A stretch of 64,000 nucleotides of DNA, taken from Arthrobacter sp. MAHUQ-56. Lineage in GTDB: Bacteria > Actinomycetota > Actinomycetes > Actinomycetales > Micrococcaceae. The notes under the pieces are model-generated. The model made no database searches. It worked only from the letters and a program-made list of their open reading frames with translations, and was not told the origin of the DNA. Location of the stretch: assembly GCF_019710585.1 (NCBI RefSeq), contig NZ_JAIFZQ010000020.1:62001-126000 (forward strand), in the 5' to 3' direction. Made by a program: the position numbers and the translations under genes. Positions 26,085 through 34,487 of the stretch are shown piece after piece (the stretch's first letter is position 1; each line of letters begins with the position of its first letter).

Positions 26085-26986
26085 AATTCGACGGCGTACT
26101 CTTCTTTCCCGTCACCCCGTTCACGGCCCAAGGCGCCATTGACGTGGACCTGCTCAAGGAACACATCAGCTCCCGCCTGCCCTTCGGCCCAGGCGGCGTG
26201 TTCCCCGCCTGCGGCACCGGAGAATTCCACGCTCTGAGCATCGACGAGGTCCGCACCGTGGTGGCCGCCGCCGTCGAAGTCGTGGCCGGCAAGGTTCCCG
26301 TAGTGGCCGGTGCGGGCGGACCCCTGGGCCACGCCCTCGCCGCCGCCCGCGCGGCCGAGGAAGCCGGTGCGGATGCCCTCCTGGTGCTGCCGCCGTACCT
26401 GGTCACGGGCCCGACGGACGGGCTGGTGGCCTACATCGAAGCCGTGGCCGACGCCAGCAGCCTGCCGGTCATCGTGTACCACCGTGGCAACGCAAAGTTC
26501 ACCGCTGCGTCCATGACCAAACTCGCCGCCAACCCCAAAGTCATCGGTTTCAAGGACGGCCTGGGCGACGTGGGCCTGGCGCAGGAGATCGTAACCGCCG
26601 TCCGCGCCACAGGCCGCAGCGACTTTGCCTTCTTCAACGGCCTGCTCACCGCGGAGCTGACGCAGGGCGCCTACCGCGGACTGGGGATCCCGCTGTACTC
26701 GTCCGCGGCCTTCGCCATGGCCCCGGAAATCGCCAAGGCATACTACGACGCCTACGTTTCCGGTGACGAGGACCGCCGCAACGCCCTCCTGGAAGGCTTC
26801 TACGCGCCCCTGGTGCGGCTCCGCGACCAGACCCCCGGCTTCGGTGTTTCGCTGATCAAAGCCGGACTCCGCCTGGCCGGCCTTCCCGTCGGCTCCGTGC
26901 GCCCACCCCTGATGGACCCTACCGAGGAGCAGCTGGTCCAGCTCAAGGCCATCCTCGCAAAGGGCTACGAGCTGGCCGGCCGCTGA
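26081..26986 (+). CDS. kdgD: 5-dehydro-4-deoxyglucarate dehydratase
   Basis: 301 residues, DHDPS/NAL superfamily. The start ATG 26081 overlaps the upstream stop and follows AAGGAG. Schiff-base Lys158 lies in VIGFKDGLGDV and the partner Tyr133 in VIVYHRGN. GTGEFHAL replaces the usual GTTGE of DHDPS and is typical of KdgD. It converts 5-dehydro-4-deoxyglucarate to 2,5-dioxopentanoate with loss of CO2 and water. Together with the last gene of the operon this feeds 2-oxoglutarate, which is the strongest clue to the pathway. Confidence 0.92.
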   Translation: MKFDGVLFFPVTPFTAQGAIDVDLLKEHISSRLPFGPGGVFPACGTGEFHALSIDEVRTVVAAAVEVVAGKVPVVAGAGGPLGHALAAARAAEEAGADALLVLPPYLVTGPTDGLVAYIEAVADASSLPVIVYHRGNAKFTAASMTKLAANPKVIGFKDGLGDVGLAQEIVTAVRATGRSDFAFFNGLLTAELTQGAYRGLGIPLYSSAAFAMAPEIAKAYYDAYVSGDEDRRNALLEGFYAPLVRLRDQTPGFGVSLIKAGLRLAGLPVGSVRPPLMDPTEEQLVQLKAILAKGYELAGR

Positions 26987-28089
26987 TGGGCGCCCCGGCC
27001 GCCGAAGCGGTCCGCACCGCACCCCGCATCACCGGGCTCTCCACCCGCCTCATCACCGTTCCGCTGCGCCGGCACTGGGGTGCGGAGGCGCCCGAGAACC
27101 ACGTCATCGCCACCGGAATCCACACGGACGACGGCGGTGCCGGGCACGGTTTCTCCTGGACGCCCACCATTGGCCCCCAGGCCGTCAAGGCGTTGCTTGA
27201 CTACGACATCGCGCCGTTCATCACGGGCCTGCCCGTGAACCCGGAAACGGTGTGGGACGCGTTGTGGAAACGGCTCCATGAGGCAGGCGGCGGCGGGCTC
27301 ACTACCATCGCGATGGCCGGCGTCGACCTTGCCCTGTGGGACCTGCAGGCGCGCCGGGCCGGAACCTCGGTCACCGGCATGCTGGGCCAGCGGCAGGAAT
27401 CCGCCGAGGTCTATGGATCCGGGGTGAACCTGCACTACACGCTGGAAGAGCTCGTGGCGCAGGCCGAGCGGTGGGTTGCCGCCGGCCACCAGGCGGTGAA
27501 AATCAAAGTGGGCAAGCCAGACCTGCGCGAGGACGCCGAACGGGTGGCGGCCGTCCGTTCCGTCCTGGGTCCGCACCGCAGGCTCATGATCGACGCCAAC
27601 CAGCGCTGGGACCTGGCCACCACCTTCCGGGCGCTGGACGTGCTGTCCGAATTCGGGCTGGAGTGGCTGGAGGAACCCATCAGGGCGGACGACCTCTGGG
27701 CCTACCGCCGCCTGCGCAAGCACTCGCCGGTACCCATCGCCCTTGGCGAAAACCTGCACACCATCTACCGGTTCCGCGATTTCATTGAGGCGGAGGCGGT
27801 GGACATCATCCAGCCAAACATCATCCGGGTAGGGGGGATCACCCCGTTCCGGCGGATCGTGGAGCTGGCGCGGACCCACAGCATCAGGGTGATGCCGCAC
27901 CTGCTGCCGGAACTGTCAGGCCAGCTGGCACTGACCCTGGCGGAGCCCACCATGGTGGAGGACGTCGAGGAGGCGTCCTTCGAACAGCTGGGCATCCTGG
28001 ACGGGCCGTCGCCGGTGCGGTTCAGCAACAGCAGGCTGACCCTTGCGGACCAACCCGGACTGGGCTTCCGCTTCCGGGACGGGCTGTAA
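26986..28089 (+). CDS. Mandelate racemase/muconate lactonizing-family enzyme, probable aldarate dehydratase or lactone cycloisomerase
   Basis: 367 residues, enolase superfamily. The N-terminal capping domain runs to about residue 130. The barrel shows the KxK motif (VKIKVGK, K172 and K174), metal ligands D203 (IDANQRW), E229/E230 (WLEEP) and E255 (ALGEN), and H305 in RVMPHLLPEL. That is the mandelate-racemase subgroup. Between an SDR-type dehydrogenase and KdgD it should make the 4-deoxy-5-keto aldarate. It may act on galactarate or glucarate, or directly on galactaro-1,4-lactone, as Gci does in Agrobacterium; the second option would explain the absence of a lactonase. Its ATG overlaps the kdgD stop by one base. 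Confidence 0.85.
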   Translation: MGAPAAEAVRTAPRITGLSTRLITVPLRRHWGAEAPENHVIATGIHTDDGGAGHGFSWTPTIGPQAVKALLDYDIAPFITGLPVNPETVWDALWKRLHEAGGGGLTTIAMAGVDLALWDLQARRAGTSVTGMLGQRQESAEVYGSGVNLHYTLEELVAQAERWVAAGHQAVKIKVGKPDLREDAERVAAVRSVLGPHRRLMIDANQRWDLATTFRALDVLSEFGLEWLEEPIRADDLWAYRRLRKHSPVPIALGENLHTIYRFRDFIEAEAVDIIQPNIIRVGGITPFRRIVELARTHSIRVMPHLLPELSGQLALTLAEPTMVEDVEEASFEQLGILDGPSPVRFSNSRLTLADQPGLGFRFRDGL

Positions 28090-28123
28090 CAACGTACGTA
28101 CATCCACAGAACAGGTATCTGAC

Positions 28124-29575
28124 GTGACAACTGCAACGCTTTCCCTGTCCGGGCTCACGGCCGCCGCAACGGAGGCCGCCCGCGTTTCCGCGGCTGCGTC
28201 CGACGCCGAGCGCGCCGGCTGGCTCCATGCCGTGGCGGACGCCCTGGACGCCAACGCCACCGAACTGGTGGAGATCGCGGATGCCGAAACCAGCCTGGGC
28301 ATCACCCGCCTGACGGGCGAGGTGGCACGCACCACCGGCCAGCTTCGCCTGTTTGCGAGGGTCATCACCGAGGGCTCCTACCTGGAAGCCATCATCGACC
28401 ACGCTGATCCCGCCGCCACCCCGCCCAGGCCGGACCTGCGCCGAATCCTCAAGCCCATCGGTCCCGTGGCTGTCTTCTCGGCGTCGAATTTCCCGTTCGC
28501 GTTCTCGGTGGCCGGCGGCGACACCGCTTCCGCCCTGGCCGTTGGCTGCTCCGTGATCGTCAAGGCCCACTCCGGCCACCTGCGGCTCTCCGAACGGACC
28601 GCGGAGATCGTGGCGGAGGCCCTCCGTGGCGCGGGCGCACCGGACGGCCTGTTCGCCCTGGTGCACGGCCGCGAGGTGGGCACAGCCCTGGTCCAGGACC
28701 CTGCCATCAAAGCCGTCGGCTTCACCGGCTCCATCCCGGGCGGCCGTGCCCTGTTCGACCTCGCCACCTCGCGGCCTGAGCCCATCCCCTTCTACGGGGA
28801 GCTCGGCAGCCTGAACCCCGTGGTCATCACGGCCGCGGCTCTGCAGGAACGCTCCGGGGAACTCGCGGCCGGCCTCGCCGGATCCTTCACCCTGGGCGCC
28901 GGACAGTTCTGCACGAAGCCCGGGCTCGTTTTTATTCCGGCCGGGACGGACTTCGCCGCCCAGGTGGCGCAGGCCAGCAAGGACAAGCCGGCCCTGGGCA
29001 TGCTGACCAGCCGGATCGCGGAAGCGTATCCGGACGGGCTTCGCAGCTTCGCCTCGGTGGAGGGCGTGGACGTGGTCAGCGGCAGCGTCGACCAGGACGC
29101 GGCGGCCAACGGGGCGGCGCCGGTGGTGTTTTCCACCACCGCGGCCAGGGTGCTGGAGCAGCCGGAACAGCTGCTCGAGGAGTGCTTCGGACCCACCACG
29201 ATGCTGATCGAATACCAGGACCAGGCCGAACTGTCCGAGGTCCTGGCCAGCGTGCCGGGCAGCCTGACCGCCACCCTGCACGCCCAGCCCGGCGAAGGCA
29301 TCGGGGATCTGGTGGAGCAGCTCTCCGGACTCGCCGGACGCGTCCTGTTCGAGGGCTGGCCTACCGGCGTGGCTGTGAACTGGGCCCAGCAGCACGGCGG
29401 CCCGTACCCGGCCACCACGTCGCTGTTCACCTCGGTGGGCGCGACGGCAGTCCGGCGCTTCCAGCGTCCCGTCGCCTACCAGGACGCGCCGGAAACGGTG
29501 CTGCACCCGGCCTTGCACGAAAGCAACCCCTTGGGCATCCCGCGCCGCGTGGACGGGGAACTGCAGCTTCCCTAG
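28124..29575 (+). CDS. 2,5-dioxopentanoate (alpha-ketoglutaric semialdehyde) dehydrogenase
   Basis: 483 residues from GTG 28124. Aldehyde-dehydrogenase residues: N122 (SNFPF), E226 (GELGSLNPVV), catalytic C263 (GAGQFCTKPG). GHLRLS and the GQFCTKPG loop are typical of the KGSA dehydrogenase group in uronate and pentonate pathways. It oxidises 2,5-dioxopentanoate to 2-oxoglutarate with NAD(P)+, the last step of the operon. Followed by a strong terminator. Confidence 0.9.
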   Translation: MTTATLSLSGLTAAATEAARVSAAASDAERAGWLHAVADALDANATELVEIADAETSLGITRLTGEVARTTGQLRLFARVITEGSYLEAIIDHADPAATPPRPDLRRILKPIGPVAVFSASNFPFAFSVAGGDTASALAVGCSVIVKAHSGHLRLSERTAEIVAEALRGAGAPDGLFALVHGREVGTALVQDPAIKAVGFTGSIPGGRALFDLATSRPEPIPFYGELGSLNPVVITAAALQERSGELAAGLAGSFTLGAGQFCTKPGLVFIPAGTDFAAQVAQASKDKPALGMLTSRIAEAYPDGLRSFASVEGVDVVSGSVDQDAAANGAAPVVFSTTAARVLEQPEQLLEECFGPTTMLIEYQDQAELSEVLASVPGSLTATLHAQPGEGIGDLVEQLSGLAGRVLFEGWPTGVAVNWAQQHGGPYPATTSLFTSVGATAVRRFQRPVAYQDAPETVLHPALHESNPLGIPRRVDGELQLP

Positions 29576-29597
29576 CCGACAGCCACCGCACGCAAAG

Positions 29598-29630
29598 AAA
29601 ACCCCGGGACCGCTTCGGTCCCGGGGTTTT
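29598..29630. terminator. Bidirectional terminator between the uronate operon and the M24-fold gene
   Basis: A 15-bp perfect stem from AAAACCCCGGGACCG (29598-29612) to its complement at 29616-29630, loop of 3. It carries AAAA on one side and TTTT on the other, so it works for both converging transcripts. Confidence 0.9.
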
Positions 29631-29650
29631 CCGGCATCTTCGGGAACGTC

Positions 29651-30766
29651 CTACAGTTGCAGTGTCACCGGACGCTGCAGCCCGTTCACGGCGGTGGTGG
29701 GCCAGCGAGGATCCACCGTCAGCACCCGCAGCCCCGAGTCGGTGAGCTGCACCGTGTCCTCGATCTTGACGCCGGGACCCGACGGGTTCCACGTGAAGGT
29801 CTGGCCCGGCACCACCAGGTCCGTGACGGCCGACGTGACCCGGGGATCACGGCCTGCATAACCGGCGGGCCCGCCCTGGTGGTGCTGTTCCCACTGGTCC
29901 GCGCCGAACCCATGCCGCAGGTAGGCTGCCTTGATCTCCGCGAAGATCCCGTCCAGCCGGGCGCCCGGGACCGTGGCGTCAAAGATGTCCGCTTCCACCG
30001 CAGCGATGCGTGCTTCGGCGTCGAGCTCTTCGGCCGTGCCGGCGTCGAACCTCACCCAGCGGGTGATGTTGGCTACCAGCCCGTCGCGCCGGGCGCAGAC
30101 CACGGCCATGGCCCGGCGGCCCAGGGGGGAGTGGGTAGCCAACGGGTGCCGGAATCCGCTCCGGGAGCTGCCGTTGCAGAGGAGGACCAGCGGCTCCGCG
30201 CCTGCGGCCACCACCCGGGATGCCAGCGCCGAGGCCACCTCGAATTCCGTTGTGTCGGGCCGGGCGGTGGAGAGGACATCCGTCATCATCACCGCAACCT
30301 CCGCGCCGAGCCGGGCATACCGGGCGCTTTCGGCCGGGAGCAGCTGCTGGCGGGCGGCCCGGAGTTCGACGGTGACGTCCGCCTCCGCGAGTGGCGGCCG
30401 GGAACTGCTCCCGGCGGCGGCCGCGGCCTGGTGCAGGTTTCCATACCAGGGGACGGTGCGCAGGTTGACGCCGGGCGGGAGCTCCTCGGCCGCGATCCGG
30501 CCTGCCTCGTTGTTGAACGTCACCAGGTGGTCCCCGTCGCGGTCCACCAGCAGCGCGGCGATCGGGTCGCCGGCCACGCTGATGTGCACCCGGCTGCCGT
30601 CCAGGTACCACGTCAGCGCGGTGTGCGTGGTGAGGAGCACCGAGTCCCGGCCCGCCGCGTCCAGGATGTCCAGGACGCGCTGGCGCTTGACGGCCCGGTC
30701 AGCCGGGGAGGCCGGCGCCCGGCGCGCCTGGACCTGTCGATCGGGTGCGGCTGTAGTTTGCGTCAT
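29651..30766 (-). CDS. M24 (creatinase/prolidase-fold) protein with altered metal ligands
   Basis: 371 residues from ATG 30766, whose ATGA overlaps the stop of the upstream fusion gene. N-terminal creatinase-like domain to about 135, then a pita-bread domain. Expected M24 ligands are partly missing: the DxTR-type Asp is Asn (ANITR, N233), and the Glu before the final segment is Asn (TWNPS, N327), while the last Glu stays (KIEDTV, E336). HHQGG (295-299) stands where peptidases have HGxGHG. It is therefore unlikely to be a standard two-metal aminopeptidase; creatinase shows that this fold can act without metals. Its partners, a sugar oxidoreductase and an esterase, suggest a small-molecule hydrolase. 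The 3' neighbour is the bidirectional terminator. Confidence 0.78.
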   Translation of the reverse strand: MTQTTAAPDRQVQARRAPASPADRAVKRQRVLDILDAAGRDSVLLTTHTALTWYLDGSRVHISVAGDPIAALLVDRDGDHLVTFNNEAGRIAAEELPPGVNLRTVPWYGNLHQAAAAAGSSSRPPLAEADVTVELRAARQQLLPAESARYARLGAEVAVMMTDVLSTARPDTTEFEVASALASRVVAAGAEPLVLLCNGSSRSGFRHPLATHSPLGRRAMAVVCARRDGLVANITRWVRFDAGTAEELDAEARIAAVEADIFDATVPGARLDGIFAEIKAAYLRHGFGADQWEQHHQGGPAGYAGRDPRVTSAVTDLVVPGQTFTWNPSGPGVKIEDTVQLTDSGLRVLTVDPRWPTTAVNGLQRPVTLQL

Positions 30767-32841
30767 GACGGGTCCCCCTGCTGGTTGATCAAAGCTTCGA
30801 TGTCGGTGGTGGCCAGGATGCCGTCGGCCACGAAAACGGTGATCTGCCGCCGCACCGGACTGCCGGGTTCTGCGATGGCGGGCGCGTCCCACGCCAGCGA
30901 CTGCCCGACGCCCGGGTAGCCGTCGACGCGGACGAACCAGGGGTCCGTCGAGCCCTCCGGTGCCACGAAGACCAGGGTGGCCGGTCCGCCGTCGAACGTT
31001 CCGGACCCGCCGAATTTTCCTGACCAGGCGAGCCAGCGCGTGGTGCTCCCGTGGGCCTTCGACTCGCCGCTGCCGGCGGGTGTCCACACAGTGGCGTCCG
31101 CGCATTCGGGCAGCCGCCAGAAGAAGCCCCCGTAGCCGCCCTCAAAGCGGCCGTTGGACCCGGGGCTGCCCAGGCTGACCGGCTTGTCACCGGCGGGGGA
31201 GAGCGCGAAGTCCAGGGACAGGCGCCAGATGGAAGGCGCGACGCCGGACCACGCCCAGGTGCGTTCCTCCAGCAGGACCGGGGCGCCGTCCGGGCCGTTC
31301 CAGCTCAGGCTCTGCTGCAGCTTTCCTGCGGCGGCGCCGGACCGGGCCGCGGTTTCCTCAACAGCGGTAGCGGTGACGGCGATGCTGCCGTGGTCGGGCC
31401 GCCAGATGTACTGTCCGGCGTCGCGGGTGTAGGTGCGGCCGCCCCAGAAGTTCACCCCGTCCACGTCCTGCAGCGCCACCCCGGCGCCAAGATGCCACAC
31501 GTGGTCCAGCGGCTGGTGGTCCGTCACCACCGTGCCGTTCAGCGTCCGGACCGGATGCAGGTAGGGACGCGGCGAGGAGACGGCCCGTATGTGGCTGCCG
31601 TCCTGGTACCCGGCCACGGGACGGCCGTCAAGGGTGAGGGTTCGGGCCGGCGGAAGCTGCCGTGCCCAGGGCACGCCGAGTTCGGCAAAGGTTGCCTGCG
31701 CCTTAACGGCGCGGTCCATCAGGGCACTGATGCCGTGCACCACTGGATGGGCGTTGTCGCCCTCGCCTTCCCAGCTGACGTGCGCAGCGTCGATCGGCGC
31801 CGGTGCAGGTGCGGTGCGGATGGCTTCCAGGACGGCGGTGAACGCACCGGTATCCTCCAGGGCGCAGAGCAGCGGCGCCCCGGTGGACCTGGCATCCAAT
31901 AGGTTCTCCAGCAGGTCGGTGCGGCTGAACGTTTCGCGGCGCTCGCCGTCGGAGGTGGTGATGACCACCTCGTCCCGCGTGTAGTAGAGGGTGATTTCGC
32001 CGAGGGTGCCGTGCACCGTGACGGAAGGGTCCAGCTGTTCGGGGCCGCAGAGCGTGAGGGCGCACAGCAGCGTGGTTCCCTGCGCGGTACGGATCCGCAG
32101 CACGGAGGTGTCGTCGCTTTCGGTGTCGTGCGCCCGGTAAAGGTCCGTTTCCACGGACGCGACGTCGGCCAGCGTGCGGGCTCCTGCAACGTGCAGGGCT
32201 GTGGCCACGGCATGGGCCAGCGCGTTGGTGGCCACGCCATCCACCACGTCCACGCCGTCCAGGCTTCGCTGGCCGGCCCAGCGTGAGCGTTTGAAGTACG
32301 CCTTGCTCCGCACCCACTGGCCGGTGGCGCTGAGGCCCAGGACGTCGCCGATTCCTCCGCCTGCCACCAGTTCCGCGATGGCCGGCAGGGCAGCCGACCC
32401 CAGGCTCTGGAAGCCCACCTGGACCAGCCGGCCTGCATTCCGGGCCGCCGCCATCACGTCCTCGAATTGTGACAGGGACGCCACGGGCGGCTTCTCCACA
32501 TAGACGTCCAAGCCCGCCGACAAAGCCGCAACAGCCAGTGGCGCGTGCGTCTGGATGGGGGTGGCGAGGATGGCGACACCGATGTCCGGCTGTGCGGCCA
32601 GCAGGGCGGCAAGGTCGGGGAACACTGCCACCGATTCGGTGAGGGTGCCGGACCCTGGAGGGGTGGGGTCGGCGACGGCCACCAGTTCCAGCCTCCCCGC
32701 CTCCTGCAGCCGGGCCAGGTTGGCGAGGTGCCGTTCGCCGAACCCGTGGACGCCAACAAGCGCAATTCTGGGAACGTCTGTGGAAAGGGTGCCGGCGCCC
32801 GGCAGCTTGCCGGGTTCGGGGGCGGGGTGCTGAGCGGTCAC
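30763..32841 (-). CDS. Fusion of Gfo/Idh/MocA oxidoreductase with C-terminal DUF6807 (PmoA-like) domain
   Basis: 692 residues from GTG 32841, overlapping the upstream hydrolase stop (GTGA). Residues 25-385 are an oxidoreductase: RIALVGVHGFGERH (25-38), VEKPP (115-119), WEGEGDNAH near the end. Residues about 395-692 match DUF6807: RPYLHPVRTL, then DHQPLDHVWHLGAG and GVNFWGGRTY. That beta-sandwich domain is often a separate protein in sugar-catabolic clusters and its activity is unknown. The N-terminal half is clearly homologous to the unfused protein at 47.1 kb. A sugar dehydrogenase with an accessory or second catalytic domain is a reasonable guess. Confidence 0.85.
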   Translation of the reverse strand: MTAQHPAPEPGKLPGAGTLSTDVPRIALVGVHGFGERHLANLARLQEAGRLELVAVADPTPPGSGTLTESVAVFPDLAALLAAQPDIGVAILATPIQTHAPLAVAALSAGLDVYVEKPPVASLSQFEDVMAAARNAGRLVQVGFQSLGSAALPAIAELVAGGGIGDVLGLSATGQWVRSKAYFKRSRWAGQRSLDGVDVVDGVATNALAHAVATALHVAGARTLADVASVETDLYRAHDTESDDTSVLRIRTAQGTTLLCALTLCGPEQLDPSVTVHGTLGEITLYYTRDEVVITTSDGERRETFSRTDLLENLLDARSTGAPLLCALEDTGAFTAVLEAIRTAPAPAPIDAAHVSWEGEGDNAHPVVHGISALMDRAVKAQATFAELGVPWARQLPPARTLTLDGRPVAGYQDGSHIRAVSSPRPYLHPVRTLNGTVVTDHQPLDHVWHLGAGVALQDVDGVNFWGGRTYTRDAGQYIWRPDHGSIAVTATAVEETAARSGAAAGKLQQSLSWNGPDGAPVLLEERTWAWSGVAPSIWRLSLDFALSPAGDKPVSLGSPGSNGRFEGGYGGFFWRLPECADATVWTPAGSGESKAHGSTTRWLAWSGKFGGSGTFDGGPATLVFVAPEGSTDPWFVRVDGYPGVGQSLAWDAPAIAEPGSPVRRQITVFVADGILATTDIEALINQQGDPS

Positions 32842-33998
32842 GGGGTTCCTAGGAGGTGTTGGTCGGGGTCTGTGGCTGAAGGTTCCAGCGTTGCGGCCAG
32901 GAAGTCGAGGGCTTCATCCTGCATGGCGGACGTGAAGACGTGGCCGCCGGACCAGAAGCTGCCCGTGTAGCGGGCGGTGCCTGCATGCAGGGACTCCAGC
33001 ATCCCGTGGGCCCGGCGCATGCCGTCCTCCGGGAAGAGCTGGTCCGCCAGGGCATACTGCACCAGGAATGTGGACGTGGCTGCGCGGGTGGTGAGCTCAG
33101 GCCAGTCGCCGAGCTTCCACAGCCCGGGAGTTTGCAGCAGCCAGGAGTGGGCGTCAAGGTATGCGGGCAGCAGAGACTCGAAGGTGGTCATCATGCAGGC
33201 CACCACCGACGCACGGACCCGGGAATCGAGGGCGGCCAGTACGAGTGAGCGGCCGCCGCCGCCAGAGAAACCGATGCAGCCCAGCCGGGAGCTGTCCACG
33301 CCGGGCATCGCTGCCAGGATGTCCAGGGCAGCGAGGTCGTCATACGCCACCATGCCCGCCAGGCTGGTGCCGAGCAGCCCGGCGGTCTTGGCAACAGTGT
33401 CCTCGTGGAAGCCCGCGGCGGCGTTGTAGTCATCCGCTTCGGACGGTACGACGCCGTCCTGCCGCCACAGCGCACGCCGCGCCTCCAGTGCGGAGGCCGT
33501 GCGCCACGGGGGAATGGAGAGGTCGAATTTGCGGCTCCCCCAGGCGAACGAATCGTGGGCAAGTACGGCGAAGCCACGGCGTGCGATGTCGGTGGCCAAG
33601 GCCCGGCCGTCATAAAGCCCGGCGCGTGCGGCGGCAGCTGACGGGTGGTTCGCCGGCAGTTCCACCAGCCGGTCGGCGCCGCCGAACTTGTTGCCGCCAT
33701 GGCAGTGCAGGGCAAGCACTCCCGGCAGGCTGCCGGAACTTCCGGCCGGACGGACCAGCCAGCCAGTAGTCCGGGGCCCGAAGCCCAACTGCCAGCTCAG
33801 CTCGGAGGTGGTGGCGCCGTCGTACGTTTCTTCCCAGTGGACGGTGACCTCCGGCAGTCCGGATGCCGCCGGAACTCCCAGGGCATCCGCGAGTTCCTGC
33901 GCCCGGGGAGCGGGAGCAGTGTGTCGCGGGTGGCTCCGCACATAGGCCGGCCAGTCCTCGTAGCCGGCGATGGCACTGGGCCGCGTTGCCTCATCCAC
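32838..33998 (-). CDS. Alpha/beta hydrolase, esterase/dienelactone-hydrolase-like
   Basis: 386 residues from GTG 33998, chosen for AAAGGAGG 7 bases upstream; the open frame reaches 34133 but without a good site. The nucleophile elbow is GFSGGGGR with Ser245. LALHCHGGNKFGG (95-107) forms the oxyanion region, and a His near the end (SGGHVF) completes the likely triad. It resembles the large acetyl-xylan-esterase-like hydrolases seen in carbohydrate loci. First gene of a three-gene coupled operon, divergent from ABC importer 1 across a 485-bp control region with motif A operators. Confidence 0.82.
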   Translation of the reverse strand: MDEATRPSAIAGYEDWPAYVRSHPRHTAPAPRAQELADALGVPAASGLPEVTVHWEETYDGATTSELSWQLGFGPRTTGWLVRPAGSSGSLPGVLALHCHGGNKFGGADRLVELPANHPSAAAARAGLYDGRALATDIARRGFAVLAHDSFAWGSRKFDLSIPPWRTASALEARRALWRQDGVVPSEADDYNAAAGFHEDTVAKTAGLLGTSLAGMVAYDDLAALDILAAMPGVDSSRLGCIGFSGGGGRSLVLAALDSRVRASVVACMMTTFESLLPAYLDAHSWLLQTPGLWKLGDWPELTTRAATSTFLVQYALADQLFPEDGMRRAHGMLESLHAGTARYTGSFWSGGHVFTSAMQDEALDFLAATLEPSATDPDQHLLGTP

Positions 33999-34188
33999 CT
34001 GGCTGCCTCCTTTCGTCCGGCTCCGGCGCTCCACATCCGTACGAAGCGGTTGCGCGGGGTTTGGTTGGTTTCGGAGGGCCAGTGTCAGCGCCGCGCGGGC
34101 CGGCTGTGACCTTGGCCGATTTACTGAGACCAAACTTCATTGTCCTGCCCCTCATTATGCTTTGCCTGGCGCAGGTAAGCGCGGAGCA

Positions 34189-34200
34189 GAAAACGCTTTC
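34189..34200. promoter_or_regulatory. LacI-type operator, motif A (divergent control region)
   Basis: GAAAACGCTTTC, identical to the two sites flanking the uronate promoter. It lies 190 bp before the hydrolase start and about 210 bp before the first ORF of importer 1. The gap 33999-34400 has no convincing gene. Confidence 0.65.
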
Positions 34201-34233
34201 TGAAAAATTAGCAAAGGGCTATACAGGAGTCAA

Positions 34234-34245
34234 GAAACCGTTTAC
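34234..34245. promoter_or_regulatory. Degenerate LacI-type operator (divergent control region)
   Basis: GAAACCGTTTAC, 45 bp from the perfect-consensus site at 34189. It matches either motif A or motif B imperfectly. Confidence 0.35.
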
Positions 34246-34400
34246 TTTGGTACGGAGCCGCTTTTTGAAGACCATCCCCGGTGGCAATCGAAAGCTCCCG
34301 CAACCGCTTAGTGGCGGAGGAGCCGGCGCCGGGTGATGACTCACCCCATCGCCCCGGCGGTGGCCGCAATTTGCAGGCCACGATGACCAAAGGAGACCAC

Positions 34401-34487
34401 ATGGCCGCACAACACATTCCCAGGACGCCCCGGCCGGCAGCAACGCCGGCCGCGGGCGTGGCGCACGTGACGGAGCAGTCCGCGTGA
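34401..34487 (+). CDS. 28-residue ORF translationally coupled to the permease gene
   Basis: Starts with ATG 34401 after a good AAAGGAG site and ends TGA 34485-34487, overlapping the permease GTG (GTGA). The peptide is Ala/Pro/Thr-rich with no membrane segment. It may be a coupling leader that loads ribosomes for the permease, which itself lacks a clear Shine-Dalgarno, or the stub of a lost gene. A role as product is unproven. Confidence 0.45.
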   Translation: MAAQHIPRTPRPAATPAAGVAHVTEQSA

